Assembly: GCA_023399055.1 (NCBI GenBank)
Contig: JAEWQV010000017.1
Span: 186,001-250,000 of the forward strand
Origin: Bacillota bacterium
GTDB lineage: Bacteria; Bacillota; Clostridia; Lachnospirales; Lachnospiraceae
Reading direction: 5' to 3'
Length of the DNA stretch: 64,000 nt
The stretch's first letter is position 1, and the number at the start of each line of letters is the position of its first letter. Shown here piece by piece: positions 35,726 through 44,907 of the stretch. The notes beneath the pieces were generated by a model, which was not told the origin of the DNA, searched no databases, and was given only the letters and a program-made list of their open reading frames with translations. The translations under genes and the position numbers were made by a program.

Positions 35726-38700
35726 TTAATAAATAGCTCCACTTGTATAATCATCGCTTAGCTTTTTATTAGCATAGTAAACAATAAAATCTCCCGCATA
35801 AAGCTTAAAGGTTGGTCCTTTGTTACTGGTTTTAGATAGCGGTGCTCCTTCCATCACCCACATGCTACAATTACCATTGTTTTTATAATTAGTAGCATTA
35901 ATATAACTTAAGCGCCTATTACCGTTACCGTCCACAGTGTAGATGTTTAAATTTACAATGATGTAGCCATCCGTTAACCAGAACTTTTCTGAATAGTCAA
36001 CACCATATTTTTCGGCATAGTCCATGACATCAAAATCTTTCTTAACGACATGAACAAGATTTGGAATATAATATTGGCCATACCAACGCTGCATTGATTT
36101 TTCTGCATCACTTTCTTTTACACCACTAGTAACGATATCATCAAAGCTATTTAGTTTTTTTATACTGTCTGCATAATCTTGCCCTATAAGCGTTCGAAAT
36201 GCATAATTTAGCTGTATTTTTGAGAAATTGAACATTCCTGACTTTTGCCAGAAATACTTGCCATATGTCATATTTCGAAGCGCTGCAGTAAGCTTCATTT
36301 CATCTCTTGGAATGGATAATCCTAAATCCCCTGTCGTATATGATTTAATATTAACAGCATCTAAGGCACTACCTACTTTGACTAGATTTCGATTCTTGCC
36401 ATTGATGTCCTCAGAGTAATAAAGGTCGACTGCTGTCCTATTTTCCCCTTTTGAATCTACGAAATAAAAGGTTGGTTTAATAACAACACTGGAACCATCC
36501 GAATACATAGTTCCTATCGTATCAAGAGAAAAACGCACCATATATCCGGTCTTTAAAATCCCTTGATTTTTATAATATGGATGGCTCCCATTAGTTAAAG
36601 GAAATGTGTATTTAATACTTCGGCCAGTATCTTTTCCATACTGATCATTAGTTCCGAGAGAATAAGTATAAAAATAATTCTTACTATAATTCGTCTTACC
36701 AGTACCATCTAAATAACTTGAAATATCTTTTTTAAAATCAGAAGATTTAGGAACTCGAAATGTTTCTTCCCATATGGAGTAGTCTGCAATATCATAGATT
36801 TTTAACCCATAGATTCTGCCTGATACCTCAAAATACTTAGAGCTAGTCGCTACATACCGTGATCTAGTTTTATTTGCATATGTTTCCGTACTTGTTAAAC
36901 TATCTTCCCCATTTACAGCTACAGTTCTAAATTCAGCTTTATAAAGTCCTTCTTTTGTCCATGTAGGGAGATAAAACCTTGCTGTATTCTTTCCGAGAGT
37001 AATCCAAGTTTCTGCTTTTATGTAATCATCATTTTCACTCTTATTGTCACTTCCAATATCTACAAATACATCAAAAGGAAATTTGACTTCATTTCTTAAT
37101 AGACCGTTTTTAGCTGCTATGTAAGAAGCCATGCTATCGTGTAGAGACTTTGAATAATCTCTGGTATTATAACCAGTTATACCAGTGTGAAAACCAGTAT
37201 TCGATATATTAACAGTAAAATCCGATAAGGATGAATCTGGATCAAGAACAAGTTGTATATGGTTAGATGTCGGTGAAAGAAGCTGCACATACTTTTTATT
37301 ATCTGCTGTAACTATAGGATCACAGATTACTGGAGTATGAATGATTACATCTTCCAATCCATTTATAAAGTAAGTTAATTGTGATGATCTAGTAGAATTA
37401 ACCTGTGCCATCGATTTATATATAATTGTTCCATAGGAGGAATAAGCCCCATTTTTCTTAGTTGCCAGGATAACTTGATCATTTTTGTATAGTACATTTT
37501 CATTAATTAATGTTGTACATTGAGGTAAATAGTAAATTGCAATATTTGGTGTCTCTAGCTCTTTTATTTGATCATTCATTACAGTATTACCATCAAAGAT
37601 TAATAAATCACTTCTAACCTTTATTTTTCCTGTTTGAGCCAAAGCAAAGTATGAAAAATCTTCTTCTTTTATAGTTGGCTTAGTTGTATTTGAAGATGTA
37701 ATAGTTTCAGCAGGTAACGTAATTCCGTTTTTAACCTCATCAGGAGGAATAATGTGATAATCTTTACTTGAAGAATGATTATAGTATATGGTTGGCGGAT
37801 CATAATAAGATTTGTTAGGAGTAATGGTAATCTTACCATTTGGTAGCGCATAATTTTGAAGTTCAGCCTGGTTAATCGTATAGTAATCTAAATTAAGTAT
37901 TTCCCAATACCCATATGCTCTAGGAACAATTATAGTCTGCTTAACAGTTACGGTTTCAGTAACTGTCTTTGGTCCTCCTGATCCTGTGGGTGTTGCTGTA
38001 TTCCATTGTAAGATATAATCCTTTGATACTGTAACCTTATAGTTTTCAACACCAACTTTCTTTTCAAAGGAATATCCAAGCAAGTAATCCCTTGCTATCA
38101 CCTGTCCGTATAAGCTTTCGGTGGTTGGTATTCCTGAAGTAACTGTAAATTTTTCGGAATTTCTTATGTCTGCCTTAATTGCTCCTGTGGTTAGGTCCTT
38201 CGTAAAAATTGAGTACTCATTATCCGCACTTGGAATGATGATTGGGGGTATCGTAGGTGTGGGAGAAGGTGTAGGTGTCGGAGTAATGCTTGGTGTTACC
38301 GTTGGCGTTACTGTTAGTGTAACCGATACAGTAGGTGTTGGTGTAACCGGAACTCCCTTTTTATAAACTAAATAAATGTTCATTCCACCAGATTCAACTT
38401 CCACCTTGTTGCTTTTTATCTGGCTTATCTTCGTGCCATCTGAAACATAGCGTGATATAAGTTTAGTCGTACTCCCTTTCTTGGTAACATAGTATCCTAT
38501 CAGCTCATAAGAGTCCGTTCCTTTCGTCTTTTTCTCATCCTCATCTGACCAAGAAACATTATCGCCAGTAATTACAGAATCTAATTGTTTTGAACCAAGA
38601 CTGACAGGAGTTGCATCGTTTGTTTGATAATATAGTGTATTTTTCTGTTGTTTTTCATAGATTAGATAAATATCCATACCGCCAAGCACAACCACTGTTT

Positions 38701-39595
38701 TATTACTTCGTATCTTATCAATCTTATATCCATCCTTTATGAAATAGGATTGATTATCATAGACAGCTGAACTGCCCTTTTTCTTAACCTCATATCCAAT
38801 TAATTCATATGTATCGGAGCCTTCCGTCTTTTCTATAGCCTCATTAGACCAGGATACTGTTTCACCAGGAAATACAGAAGCTAAATTCTTTGAACCAAGA
38901 TTAACTGGAGTTGTGTCTTTGGTACGGTAATAGATGGTACTTTCCTGAGATTGTGGTTTAAATTTCAGAGCCATGTTGAAGTATTTATCAAAATCATCCA
39001 ACGAACCAGAACCCCAAGATTCAGCTTCCATAATATCCTTCCAGTTTCTTAATTTTTCTTTCCTAATATCTCCCCTTGTTTGCGTTACCACATTGAAATC
39101 ATAGGTCTGAAAAATACAATGTAAGTAAATGTATTGGTTCTTTTTTAAATTTTCAAAATCACCACCGACTGCCCATTCTACTTTATTAGCTGGATATTTA
39201 ATCGTTGTTATAACTGTATCACCTACTGGTACGTCTGTTTTCATTCCATCTTTAAACCATAATGTATTAACCGTACCTGCACTGCTTACTGGACCGGGAC
39301 CAGTTCTATTCTTTGATCGAACTTCTTGTATTATTGCTTTTGTTGTAATTGATAGTCCCGATGTCTCCCAACGAATTGAGGATGTTCCTCTCCTTGAAAT
39401 ACCTACGATAGTAATTTCACCTTGATACATAGATACAGTTAACATCGCAACACCGTCTTCTATAATCTCATATTTTGACCCATCTTCACTTGCTGCATTA
39501 TCTTCAGCATTACTAACCATAGGACTTACCCCATTGATTAAAAGAACAATTATAATTAATAAAGAATATATCTTTTTAAATTTTACTTTATACAA
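35726..39595 (-). CDS. Large secreted DUF5704-like surface protein
   Basis: A signal peptide (KKIYSLLIIIVLLINGVSPMVSNAE) opens this 1289-residue protein. Two copies of an ~85-residue MucBP-like repeat follow (TIYYRTKDTTPVNLGSKNL and TLYYQTNDATPVSLGSKQL; each ends in IYLIYEK or IYLVYKK), then a Thr/Pro linker of about 40 residues (VTPTPTVSVTLTVTPTV...), then a long beta-rich part including what I remember as DUF5704 (GRIYGLKIYDIADYSIWEETF). No LPXTG or C-terminal anchor is visible. It is unusually large cargo for a 17-kb element; it is probably surface-exposed or secreted and encoded with the SLH-like protein before it. Confidence 0.72.
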   Translation of the reverse strand: MYKVKFKKIYSLLIIIVLLINGVSPMVSNAEDNAASEDGSKYEIIEDGVAMLTVSMYQGEITIVGISRRGTSSIRWETSGLSITTKAIIQEVRSKNRTGPGPVSSAGTVNTLWFKDGMKTDVPVGDTVITTIKYPANKVEWAVGGDFENLKKNQYIYLHCIFQTYDFNVVTQTRGDIRKEKLRNWKDIMEAESWGSGSLDDFDKYFNMALKFKPQSQESTIYYRTKDTTPVNLGSKNLASVFPGETVSWSNEAIEKTEGSDTYELIGYEVKKKGSSAVYDNQSYFIKDGYKIDKIRSNKTVVVLGGMDIYLIYEKQQKNTLYYQTNDATPVSLGSKQLDSVITGDNVSWSDEDEKKTKGTDSYELIGYYVTKKGSTTKLISRYVSDGTKISQIKSNKVEVESGGMNIYLVYKKGVPVTPTPTVSVTLTVTPTVTPSITPTPTPSPTPTIPPIIIPSADNEYSIFTKDLTTGAIKADIRNSEKFTVTSGIPTTESLYGQVIARDYLLGYSFEKKVGVENYKVTVSKDYILQWNTATPTGSGGPKTVTETVTVKQTIIVPRAYGYWEILNLDYYTINQAELQNYALPNGKITITPNKSYYDPPTIYYNHSSSKDYHIIPPDEVKNGITLPAETITSSNTTKPTIKEEDFSYFALAQTGKIKVRSDLLIFDGNTVMNDQIKELETPNIAIYYLPQCTTLINENVLYKNDQVILATKKNGAYSSYGTIIYKSMAQVNSTRSSQLTYFINGLEDVIIHTPVICDPIVTADNKKYVQLLSPTSNHIQLVLDPDSSLSDFTVNISNTGFHTGITGYNTRDYSKSLHDSMASYIAAKNGLLRNEVKFPFDVFVDIGSDNKSENDDYIKAETWITLGKNTARFYLPTWTKEGLYKAEFRTVAVNGEDSLTSTETYANKTRSRYVATSSKYFEVSGRIYGLKIYDIADYSIWEETFRVPKSSDFKKDISSYLDGTGKTNYSKNYFYTYSLGTNDQYGKDTGRSIKYTFPLTNGSHPYYKNQGILKTGYMVRFSLDTIGTMYSDGSSVVIKPTFYFVDSKGENRTAVDLYYSEDINGKNRNLVKVGSALDAVNIKSYTTGDLGLSIPRDEMKLTAALRNMTYGKYFWQKSGMFNFSKIQLNYAFRTLIGQDYADSIKKLNSFDDIVTSGVKESDAEKSMQRWYGQYYIPNLVHVVKKDFDVMDYAEKYGVDYSEKFWLTDGYIIVNLNIYTVDGNGNRRLSYINATNYKNNGNCSMWVMEGAPLSKTSNKGPTFKLYAGDFIVYYANKKLSDDYTSGAIY

Positions 39596-39605
39596 AATTA
39601 CCTCC

Positions 39606-40859
39606 TTAGTATGAATTAATTGTATCTAGAAATCTAGTTAGATTATCTATTGCGAAGGACGACCCATCACCATTGGAGCCATCGTTTATTCCGAACCTTA
39701 TATCGAAGGTTCCCTCTCTCCAAACACCGCTTTTTACATTATCTAAGTACGTTAAACCATTATATATTAAACTATTTTGATTTACCGTTATATCTTTTGC
39801 AATAATGCGATATTTAACATAGACTCTCATACAATATGCATTATCGTAGTATAAGGTAGATGGTTCCACCGCTATAATTGAACTCTCAACTACAACTTTA
39901 TTTTCTTTTATTTTTGGAATATAGTAAGCTTTAATTTGATCAGGCATATATATATTACTCTTGGTAAAAAGACTTCCCAATCCATTTATCCATTTATCAT
40001 CCACCGTTCTATAATCTACATTAAATACATAATTCAAATACTGTTCTGCCATCTCCGTCCAATCATATAGATACTTGTCCATCTCCTGGGAGAAGGGCCA
40101 GGACTTATGCAGATTTCTAAAAGTACAATTTTTCATTCCTATAGGAAATTCATAATAATTCTTACTTAATGTTCTCCAATGCTCATACATCGTAAACTCA
40201 AACGGTCTCTCATAGAACTTATTTGGATAACAGGCCAGGATATAATCGAACTTATCTGCATTCTTTGGTAAGTTAGTAGCCCTTATTAACATTCCATCTG
40301 GGCTAACCTTGGCTCTGATCTTTGGATTTATCAATAACTTGATTGCAGCTGAAGCATCTGTAGATGTTAAATAACTTTTACCTTTAAAGGATCTGTTTTG
40401 TATGTAATAGCCGTTCGAAGCACCAGTAAATATACATTTTGCAAAACACTTTGCAACCGCTTCTCTTTTACTGCTAGATATCATCTTAATGTCAGATATA
40501 CGTTTTTCTAAAATCACTTTCACTAATGCAGGATCAACTGTATCTCCATAGAGATATTCATCTGCTCTATTTAATAACACCGCTGCATCGCCCCTGGTAA
40601 TATAGGAAGTATACTTCTTAAACTGTCCTTTTTTTAAAATACCAGCGGCTAGAGCTGCATCAATGTAGGGTGTTTTAGATTTAGTCGTATCAACCTTTAA
40701 CTTCATCGATACGGCTAACTGCTTAATAAAGTCATCCACCTTAATATATTTGGTTGCTGCAGATACTTCTGCAGGTGTTTGTGCCAATACGTTCACCACA
40801 AAGCATAATAAAACTAATACTATTAAAGATACCCTGTTTCTTCTTATGGTATTTTTCAT
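39606..40859 (-). CDS. Secreted SLH-like surface protein
   Basis: A signal peptide (SLIVLVLLCFVVNVLAQTPAEVSAA) is followed by S-layer-homology-like stretches (YIKVDDFIKQLAVSMKLKV, then PYIDAALAAGILKKGQFKKYTSYITRGDAAVLLNRA), which would attach it to the cell wall. The rest has no recognised domain. It is 10 bases upstream of the large DUF5704-like gene and shares its transcript. AAGGAGG stands before two successive ATGs; the second has the better spacing. Confidence 0.7.
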   Translation of the reverse strand: MKNTIRRNRVSLIVLVLLCFVVNVLAQTPAEVSAATKYIKVDDFIKQLAVSMKLKVDTTKSKTPYIDAALAAGILKKGQFKKYTSYITRGDAAVLLNRADEYLYGDTVDPALVKVILEKRISDIKMISSSKREAVAKCFAKCIFTGASNGYYIQNRSFKGKSYLTSTDASAAIKLLINPKIRAKVSPDGMLIRATNLPKNADKFDYILACYPNKFYERPFEFTMYEHWRTLSKNYYEFPIGMKNCTFRNLHKSWPFSQEMDKYLYDWTEMAEQYLNYVFNVDYRTVDDKWINGLGSLFTKSNIYMPDQIKAYYIPKIKENKVVVESSIIAVEPSTLYYDNAYCMRVYVKYRIIAKDITVNQNSLIYNGLTYLDNVKSGVWREGTFDIRFGINDGSNGDGSSFAIDNLTRFLDTINSY

Positions 40860-40943
40860 CATAAACCTCCTTCAACCCCAATTATATTACATATATTACC
40901 ATATTTTTTTGTTCGTATACAAGCTTAATCACAAGCTGTAAAA

Positions 40944-41660
40944 TTAACATTGACCATTTTTATGAGTAATCATATTAATTCTTTGTTTACATATAAAATT
41001 AATCTTTATAATCTTGTTTCCACTCATAATTGTTTCATATTCCATTAACAAATCAGAATACTCATTTATTTCTTTAATCGCTTGATTAAGCACATATTTC
41101 CTAAACTCTTTAAAACTCTCGTATGTAATAATATTCTCAACCATTAATAATGTTTTTAGCTCATCTAACTTAAAGGTCTTATTTTTTGGCTTTCCATAAT
41201 AATTCATAATATTATAAAGTCGTACGGCATATTGGCTCTTATATTTTAAGATTATGCCTAACCTTTCATCAGTAAAATTGGTTTTTATCATTACAAGATA
41301 TTTGTTCATGTCTTCATCTTGCCTAATTATTATTCGGTCATCTTTAAATGACACTTTATTAATCCATGATACAGCGGTTTCTACTTCATTCTCTGTTATT
41401 AATAAACTCTTATCCCTTAGTTTTTTAAATATTAATTTTATATTTCTGATGGCTTTTTCGGTAGATTCGTGGATATCAAGATCTTGAAAAACATCTTGAA
41501 AACTATATTCATACTCTAGCTTGTTATATGTACTAGTATCTGTATTTTTAATAATAAATCGTACTAAAATTTGCTCCGATTCATCTAAATTAAATTTTAT
41601 ATTTTGTATTCCTTGATTTATTACTTTTAATTGATTTATACTACCACTCACTACTTTCAT
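40944..41660 (-). CDS. Rep_3-type replication initiator
   Basis: The 238 residues follow the two-winged-helix plan of Rep_3/RepB plasmid initiators: an N-terminal domain with LDESEQILVRFIIKN, a central KYKSQYAVRLYNIMNYYGKPKNKTFKLDELKTLL and a C-terminal YESFKEFRKYVLNQAIKEINEYSDL. Such proteins bind iterons to start replication. The upstream 870 bases hold repeats and palindromes fit for an origin. GGAGGATA precedes the ATG. With ParA it indicates that the excised circle may replicate. Confidence 0.88.
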   Translation of the reverse strand: MKVVSGSINQLKVINQGIQNIKFNLDESEQILVRFIIKNTDTSTYNKLEYEYSFQDVFQDLDIHESTEKAIRNIKLIFKKLRDKSLLITENEVETAVSWINKVSFKDDRIIIRQDEDMNKYLVMIKTNFTDERLGIILKYKSQYAVRLYNIMNYYGKPKNKTFKLDELKTLLMVENIITYESFKEFRKYVLNQAIKEINEYSDLLMEYETIMSGNKIIKINFICKQRINMITHKNGQC

Positions 41661-41765
41661 TTTCGTTATCCTCCATGAATATTTATCTTTAATTATTTTA
41701 CACTACAATATCTTGCGATAAAATTAGATCCCATATTAATATCTATATGGCATGTTAATTAATAA

Positions 41766-42213
41766 GGCAGGAATAGGGCGATGCTCGCCGGATAACATAT
41801 CGTAGGCATACCTACGAATTTTATGATTTTTTAAGGTGATACACCATGTTGTTTTTTCATTTTTAGTGCATCACTTTTTACATATAATCGTTCTTATCCT
41901 TTATTTATATCTGCTTTTTCTTGCATCACTTATTAAGTTTTACTGGCACCTTATTTATTTTTCATAAGACTTTATCTATAACCATAGTGCATTGTGTGAC
42001 CTTAGTCCCCTTGTTAATCCTGATAATGCATTACTAATAGCCGATAGTGTTACACTAATAAACATATATAAAACTGGCATAAACCCTAAGTTTGTGCCTT
42101 AAGTGTTACACCTATATATTATAGGATTGCACATTTGTAACACTGTTAAAAGCCTTTAAATTCACGGGCTTGCACGTGATATGTATGATGGCGTGTAACG
42201 CCCTATTCCTGCC
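41766..42213. repeat. Long-range inverted repeat in the origin region
   Basis: GGCAGGAATAGGGCG (41766-41780) and CGCCCTATTCCTGCC (42199-42213) are exact inverse copies 418 bases apart, enclosing the AGTGTTACAC repeats. Confidence 0.7.
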
Positions 42214-42329
42214 ATATCAATATACATGTGTTTTGTATACTGATATGGGATTTTAGCATATAATCCAGTGCGTTAAATTGACTCAAATTTTAATAATTTT
42301 TTACATATGTCTATTATAATTCTTAGACG

Positions 42330-42448
42330 GGTGACATGATGTCACCCCCATTACCCTTATCATGATACTTCATTTTAATTAATTACTGTGAGTTCACATA
42401 CTCAAAATTTCTTATATTCTTTTTCTTCAGGGGTGACATCATGTCACC
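42330..42448. repeat. Pair of 17-bp palindromes
   Basis: GGTGACATGATGTCACC (42330-42346) and GGTGACATCATGTCACC (42432-42448) differ only at the central base. Centres are 102 bp apart. Confidence 0.8.
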
Positions 42449-42535
42449 TCTTCACTTTCTAAATGCAATGGCCTAGTTTTAATTAAAGTAATTAATACTT
42501 TGCTAGTAACCCTATGCTTTTTACTCATATAAAAA

Positions 42536-43540
42536 TTATTGACTATAATATGTTTTATTGAAAAAAGATTCAAATTTAATTTCATATGTATCGAAACTAT
42601 TCAAAATACATGATTTTATGTAGTTTTTTGGGTGCTTAATCTCATCTTTAGCATTAGCTTTAATAAAATCTTGAATTGCTTGCTCAATTATGTGCTTAAT
42701 ATTCATATGATCCTCATTGCTTAAATTCTCATTTATTTTTTCTATTACATATTCATATGAAACCTTCTTACCATTATAAATTTTTACATCTATTTCACAT
42801 GCCATTTCAATTAATGAATCTACTGCGAGATTATATAATTTTTGCTCAATCTTATTTGCGTATCCATTTCGCCTATTAATATCCCACTCTGTCAAGTAAT
42901 GTATAACTAACTCCATTCTTCTTTTATCAAGGCCATATGAGTAAGGTATCCCTCCTTCCTTTTCTATTTCTTCCTGGACTATACTTAATAATTCACTATC
43001 TGTCATTTCTTCCATTCCTTGAATGAAGGATTGATTATTATTAGAAATATTATTATTAGTCTCATATATAGTCTTTATTTTGTTCCCTCCATAAGCATAT
43101 CTACGCTTAACATTGTTACCTTTAGCATTACTACCCTTTTGGGGGGTATGCTGTTTAGAATTAACATGCGTTGCCCTTTGTCGATTAATATTGGTACTTG
43201 AGACCTCTCCTGTAGAAGATAAATAAAAGGTATGTGCTCCTTCTCTAGGTTCGTCAAGTAACTCATATTCCGCTTTCCAACCATTCGAGGTTGGTCTTAA
43301 ATATACTTTTAAATAGCCTCTTTCTTTAAGCTCATCCCATGCTGTACTAAAAGCCTTTTCACCTTCGGAACATTTTGAATATATGAAAGATCTTGTGAGT
43401 GTAAAATTTTCAAATGTGATATATGACATGATTAAAAGATATAATCCTTTAGCTTTTAGGGACAATTTTATATCTCTTGTTAAAGTATTTCCTGCTATCG
43501 TGAAGCCATTTTTTCTTCTAAATACCCCATTGTCATTCAT
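42536..43540 (-). CDS. Replisome-organiser/DUF6017-like replication protein
   Basis: The N-terminal 110 residues form a winged helix (LTRDIKLSLKAKGLYLLIMSY, then AFSTAWDELKERGYLKVYLRP) typical of plasmid and phage replisome organisers. The C-terminal 130 residues resemble DUF6017/DnaD-like helper domains, ending IKHPKNYIKSCILNSFDTYEIKFESF. It probably loads the helicase at the element origin. Its ATG overlaps the end of the Xis-like gene by eight bases, so the two are translationally coupled. Confidence 0.65.
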   Translation of the reverse strand: MNDNGVFRRKNGFTIAGNTLTRDIKLSLKAKGLYLLIMSYITFENFTLTRSFIYSKCSEGEKAFSTAWDELKERGYLKVYLRPTSNGWKAEYELLDEPREGAHTFYLSSTGEVSSTNINRQRATHVNSKQHTPQKGSNAKGNNVKRRYAYGGNKIKTIYETNNNISNNNQSFIQGMEEMTDSELLSIVQEEIEKEGGIPYSYGLDKRRMELVIHYLTEWDINRRNGYANKIEQKLYNLAVDSLIEMACEIDVKIYNGKKVSYEYVIEKINENLSNEDHMNIKHIIEQAIQDFIKANAKDEIKHPKNYIKSCILNSFDTYEIKFESFFNKTYYSQ

Positions 43541-43748
43541 TCACTTCAGTTCCCTTCTCCACTCTTTCAAGTAGCCATTTATCTAAAAGTTCCTTATTAG
43601 CATATTTACGGCTATTTATTTTTACAGTCGGGAACCCTTTTGTATTGAGTAGCTTATATGCAGTCGATACACCTACGCTCAAATAACTACATAGATCTGC
43701 AGCACTTAGCAATGCTTTAGGTTTTTCCGTATTTAAGTTATTTTCCAA
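43533..43748 (-). CDS. Xis/MerR-type helix-turn-helix protein
   Basis: A small DNA-binding protein with the excisionase-family HTH LLSAADLCSYLSVGVSTAYKLLNTKGFPTVKINSRKYANKELLDKWL (split here at LSAADLCSYL and AYKLLNTKGFPTVKI). TTG at 43748 is preferred because GGGAGGAGG stands nine bases upstream; the longer TTG frame (43772) reads through that site. It is the first gene of the replication operon near the right element end, so it may regulate replication or excision. Confidence 0.7.
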   Translation of the reverse strand: MENNLNTEKPKALLSAADLCSYLSVGVSTAYKLLNTKGFPTVKINSRKYANKELLDKWLLERVEKGTEVNE

Positions 43749-43875
43749 TATTTTTCCTCCTCCCTTCAGCAAATACCAAAAAGGAACTTAAGTCTTTACC
43801 TTAAATTCCTTCTTAGATTAATAAATCAATTGTATATGTATTGTAAGATGCAACTATTTAATAAGCTCAACTGCA

Positions 43876-43909
43876 TAAAAAAACCGCCATATCAGATGAT
43901 ATGACGGTT
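43876..43909 (-). terminator. Element-borne replacement terminator for rpsR
   Basis: Arms AACCGcCATAT (43882-43892) and ATATGaCGGTT (43899-43909) with a T-tract on the minus strand, about 90 bases past the rpsR stop. It lies inside the element end. Confidence 0.75.
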
Positions 43910-43937
43910 ATCTTATATAAAAATATTTTATACATTT

Positions 43938-43956
43938 GGTGTACAAGTGGTGTAAA
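43938..43956. repeat. Integrase arm-type sites, right end
   Basis: GGTGTACA (43938-43945) and GGTGTAAA (43949-43956), about 40 bases inside the right attachment site, in the same orientation as the left pair. Confidence 0.6.
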
Positions 43957-43995
43957 TCTCTTTACAAATCACTTGAATCCCTTGAAAAACAAGGA

Positions 43996-44026
43996 ATTAA
44001 TCTACTGTATAAGGCATAAGTGCGAT
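43996..44026. repeat. Right attachment site (rpsR 3' end)
   Basis: 31-base exact match to 26930-26960, including the rpsR stop codon and codons for HIALMPYTVD. Confidence 0.9.
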
Positions 44027-44269
44027 GTGTCTTGCTCTCTTAATGGATACAGTTAATGCTCTCTGATGCTTAGCGCAGTTTCCGGTTATTCTTCTAGGAA
44101 GAATTTTACCTCTCTCAGATACATATCTTTTTAATTTGTTTACATCTTTATAATCAATACCTGTGTGATTTTTGTCCGCACAGAAAACGCAAACTTTCTT
44201 TCTTCTACGTCCGAAGGATTTTCTCTTCATTGGAGAATCGCCTCTATCTTCATTTCTCTTGAATGGCAT
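43997..44269 (-). CDS. rpsR: 30S ribosomal protein S18
   Basis: The 90-residue sequence has the S18 core VCVFCADKNHTGIDYKDVNKL, then LPRRITGNCAKHQRALTVSIKRARHIALMPYT is read as two parts (RRITGNCAKHQRAL and IKRARHIALMPY). The C-x2-C...C-x2-H set shows the zinc-binding C+ type. It partners with S6 in the small subunit platform. The 3' end is the integration site of the mobile element but the coding sequence is intact. It is the last gene of rpsF-ssb-rpsR; AAGGAGG precedes the ATG. Confidence 0.97.
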   Translation of the reverse strand: MPFKRNEDRGDSPMKRKSFGRRRKKVCVFCADKNHTGIDYKDVNKLKRYVSERGKILPRRITGNCAKHQRALTVSIKRARHIALMPYTVD

Positions 44270-44343
44270 ATCATGACCTCCTTATCCGATTTAATTTTGC
44301 AAGTAAACCGTGAGATTCACTTGTATATTTATAAGATTATTTT

Positions 44344-44796
44344 TTAGTTAAATGGTAATTCTTCGTCAATACCGTCAGGGATATTCATAAATCCATCCCC
44401 CATCGCTGAGCTTGGTTCAGGTCTGAACTCTTTCTGATATCCACCCTGGGAATATCCGGAGTTATCACTGTTTCCTTTGCTTTCAGCAAATTCTATATCT
44501 TCTGCTACGATATCAGTCGTATAAACCTTCTGACCATCTTTGTTAGTGTAGCTGCCTGTCTGAATTCTTCCAGATAGAACCATCTTCATGCCCTGCTTGA
44601 AATATCTCTCCACAAATTCCGCTTGCTTGCCAAAAGCAACACAACCAATGAAATCTGCTTCTGATGTCTCGCCAGCTCTTTTGAATCTGCGATCCACCGC
44701 TAAAGTAAATCTTGCAATTGCAGTTGAATTCTCCCCCTGTGAATATCTCACTTCAGGATCTCTGGTCAAACGGCCAATTAATATAGCTTTATTCAT
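44344..44796 (-). CDS. ssb: Single-stranded DNA-binding protein
   Basis: An OB-fold N-terminus (MNKAILIGRLTRDPEVRYSQ, then DFIGCVAFGKQAEFVERYFKQGMKM) is followed by a Gly/Gln-rich disordered linker and the acidic tip GIDEELPFN that docks replication and repair partners. The 150-residue length is usual. It lies between rpsF and rpsR, the conserved Firmicute order, with a GGGAGG ribosome site. Confidence 0.97.
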   Translation of the reverse strand: MNKAILIGRLTRDPEVRYSQGENSTAIARFTLAVDRRFKRAGETSEADFIGCVAFGKQAEFVERYFKQGMKMVLSGRIQTGSYTNKDGQKVYTTDIVAEDIEFAESKGNSDNSGYSQGGYQKEFRPEPSSAMGDGFMNIPDGIDEELPFN

Positions 44797-44907
44797 AAGT
44801 TAAATACCTCCCTTTCAATTCTGCCTTAGGGTAGTATGTCAACAAGTCGATTAGAAATCCACTTGCTATCTACAAACGTCTTTGTACTCAAATCCGGTTG
44901 TTAGGCA

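Larger units (their letters stand above)
41661..42535. other. Probable replication origin / centromere region
   Basis: Gene-free. It holds repeats AGTGTTACAC at 42046-42055 and 42102-42111 and its inverse TGTAACACT at 42136-42144, a 6-bp hairpin (41801-41816), a 15-bp inverted pair at 41766-41780 and 42199-42213, and two 17-bp palindromes at 42330-42346 and 42432-42448. Iteron identity is a guess. Confidence 0.55.
26930..44026. mobile_element. Integrated plasmid-like element in rpsR
   Basis: A 17.1-kb element bounded by a 31-bp direct repeat equal to the rpsR 3' end, with a tyrosine integrase at the left end, Xis-like proteins at both ends, GGTGTAAA arm sites at both ends, Rep_3 and ParA genes, a type I toxin-antitoxin locus and accessory genes. 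Integration keeps rpsR intact. No relaxase, coupling protein or VirB4-like gene is visible, so transfer would need a helper or an oriT I cannot recognise. Confidence 0.88.

Noticed and set aside
38250..38352. GT/AC-rich repetitive tract resembling a repeat array
   Set aside because: It encodes the Thr/Pro linker of the large secreted protein; the units are irregular and in frame, so not CRISPR or satellite DNA.
26930..44026. Complete integrative conjugative element
   Set aside because: No relaxase, coupling protein, VirB4-like ATPase or other transfer gene could be seen, so the label was limited to integrated plasmid-like element.
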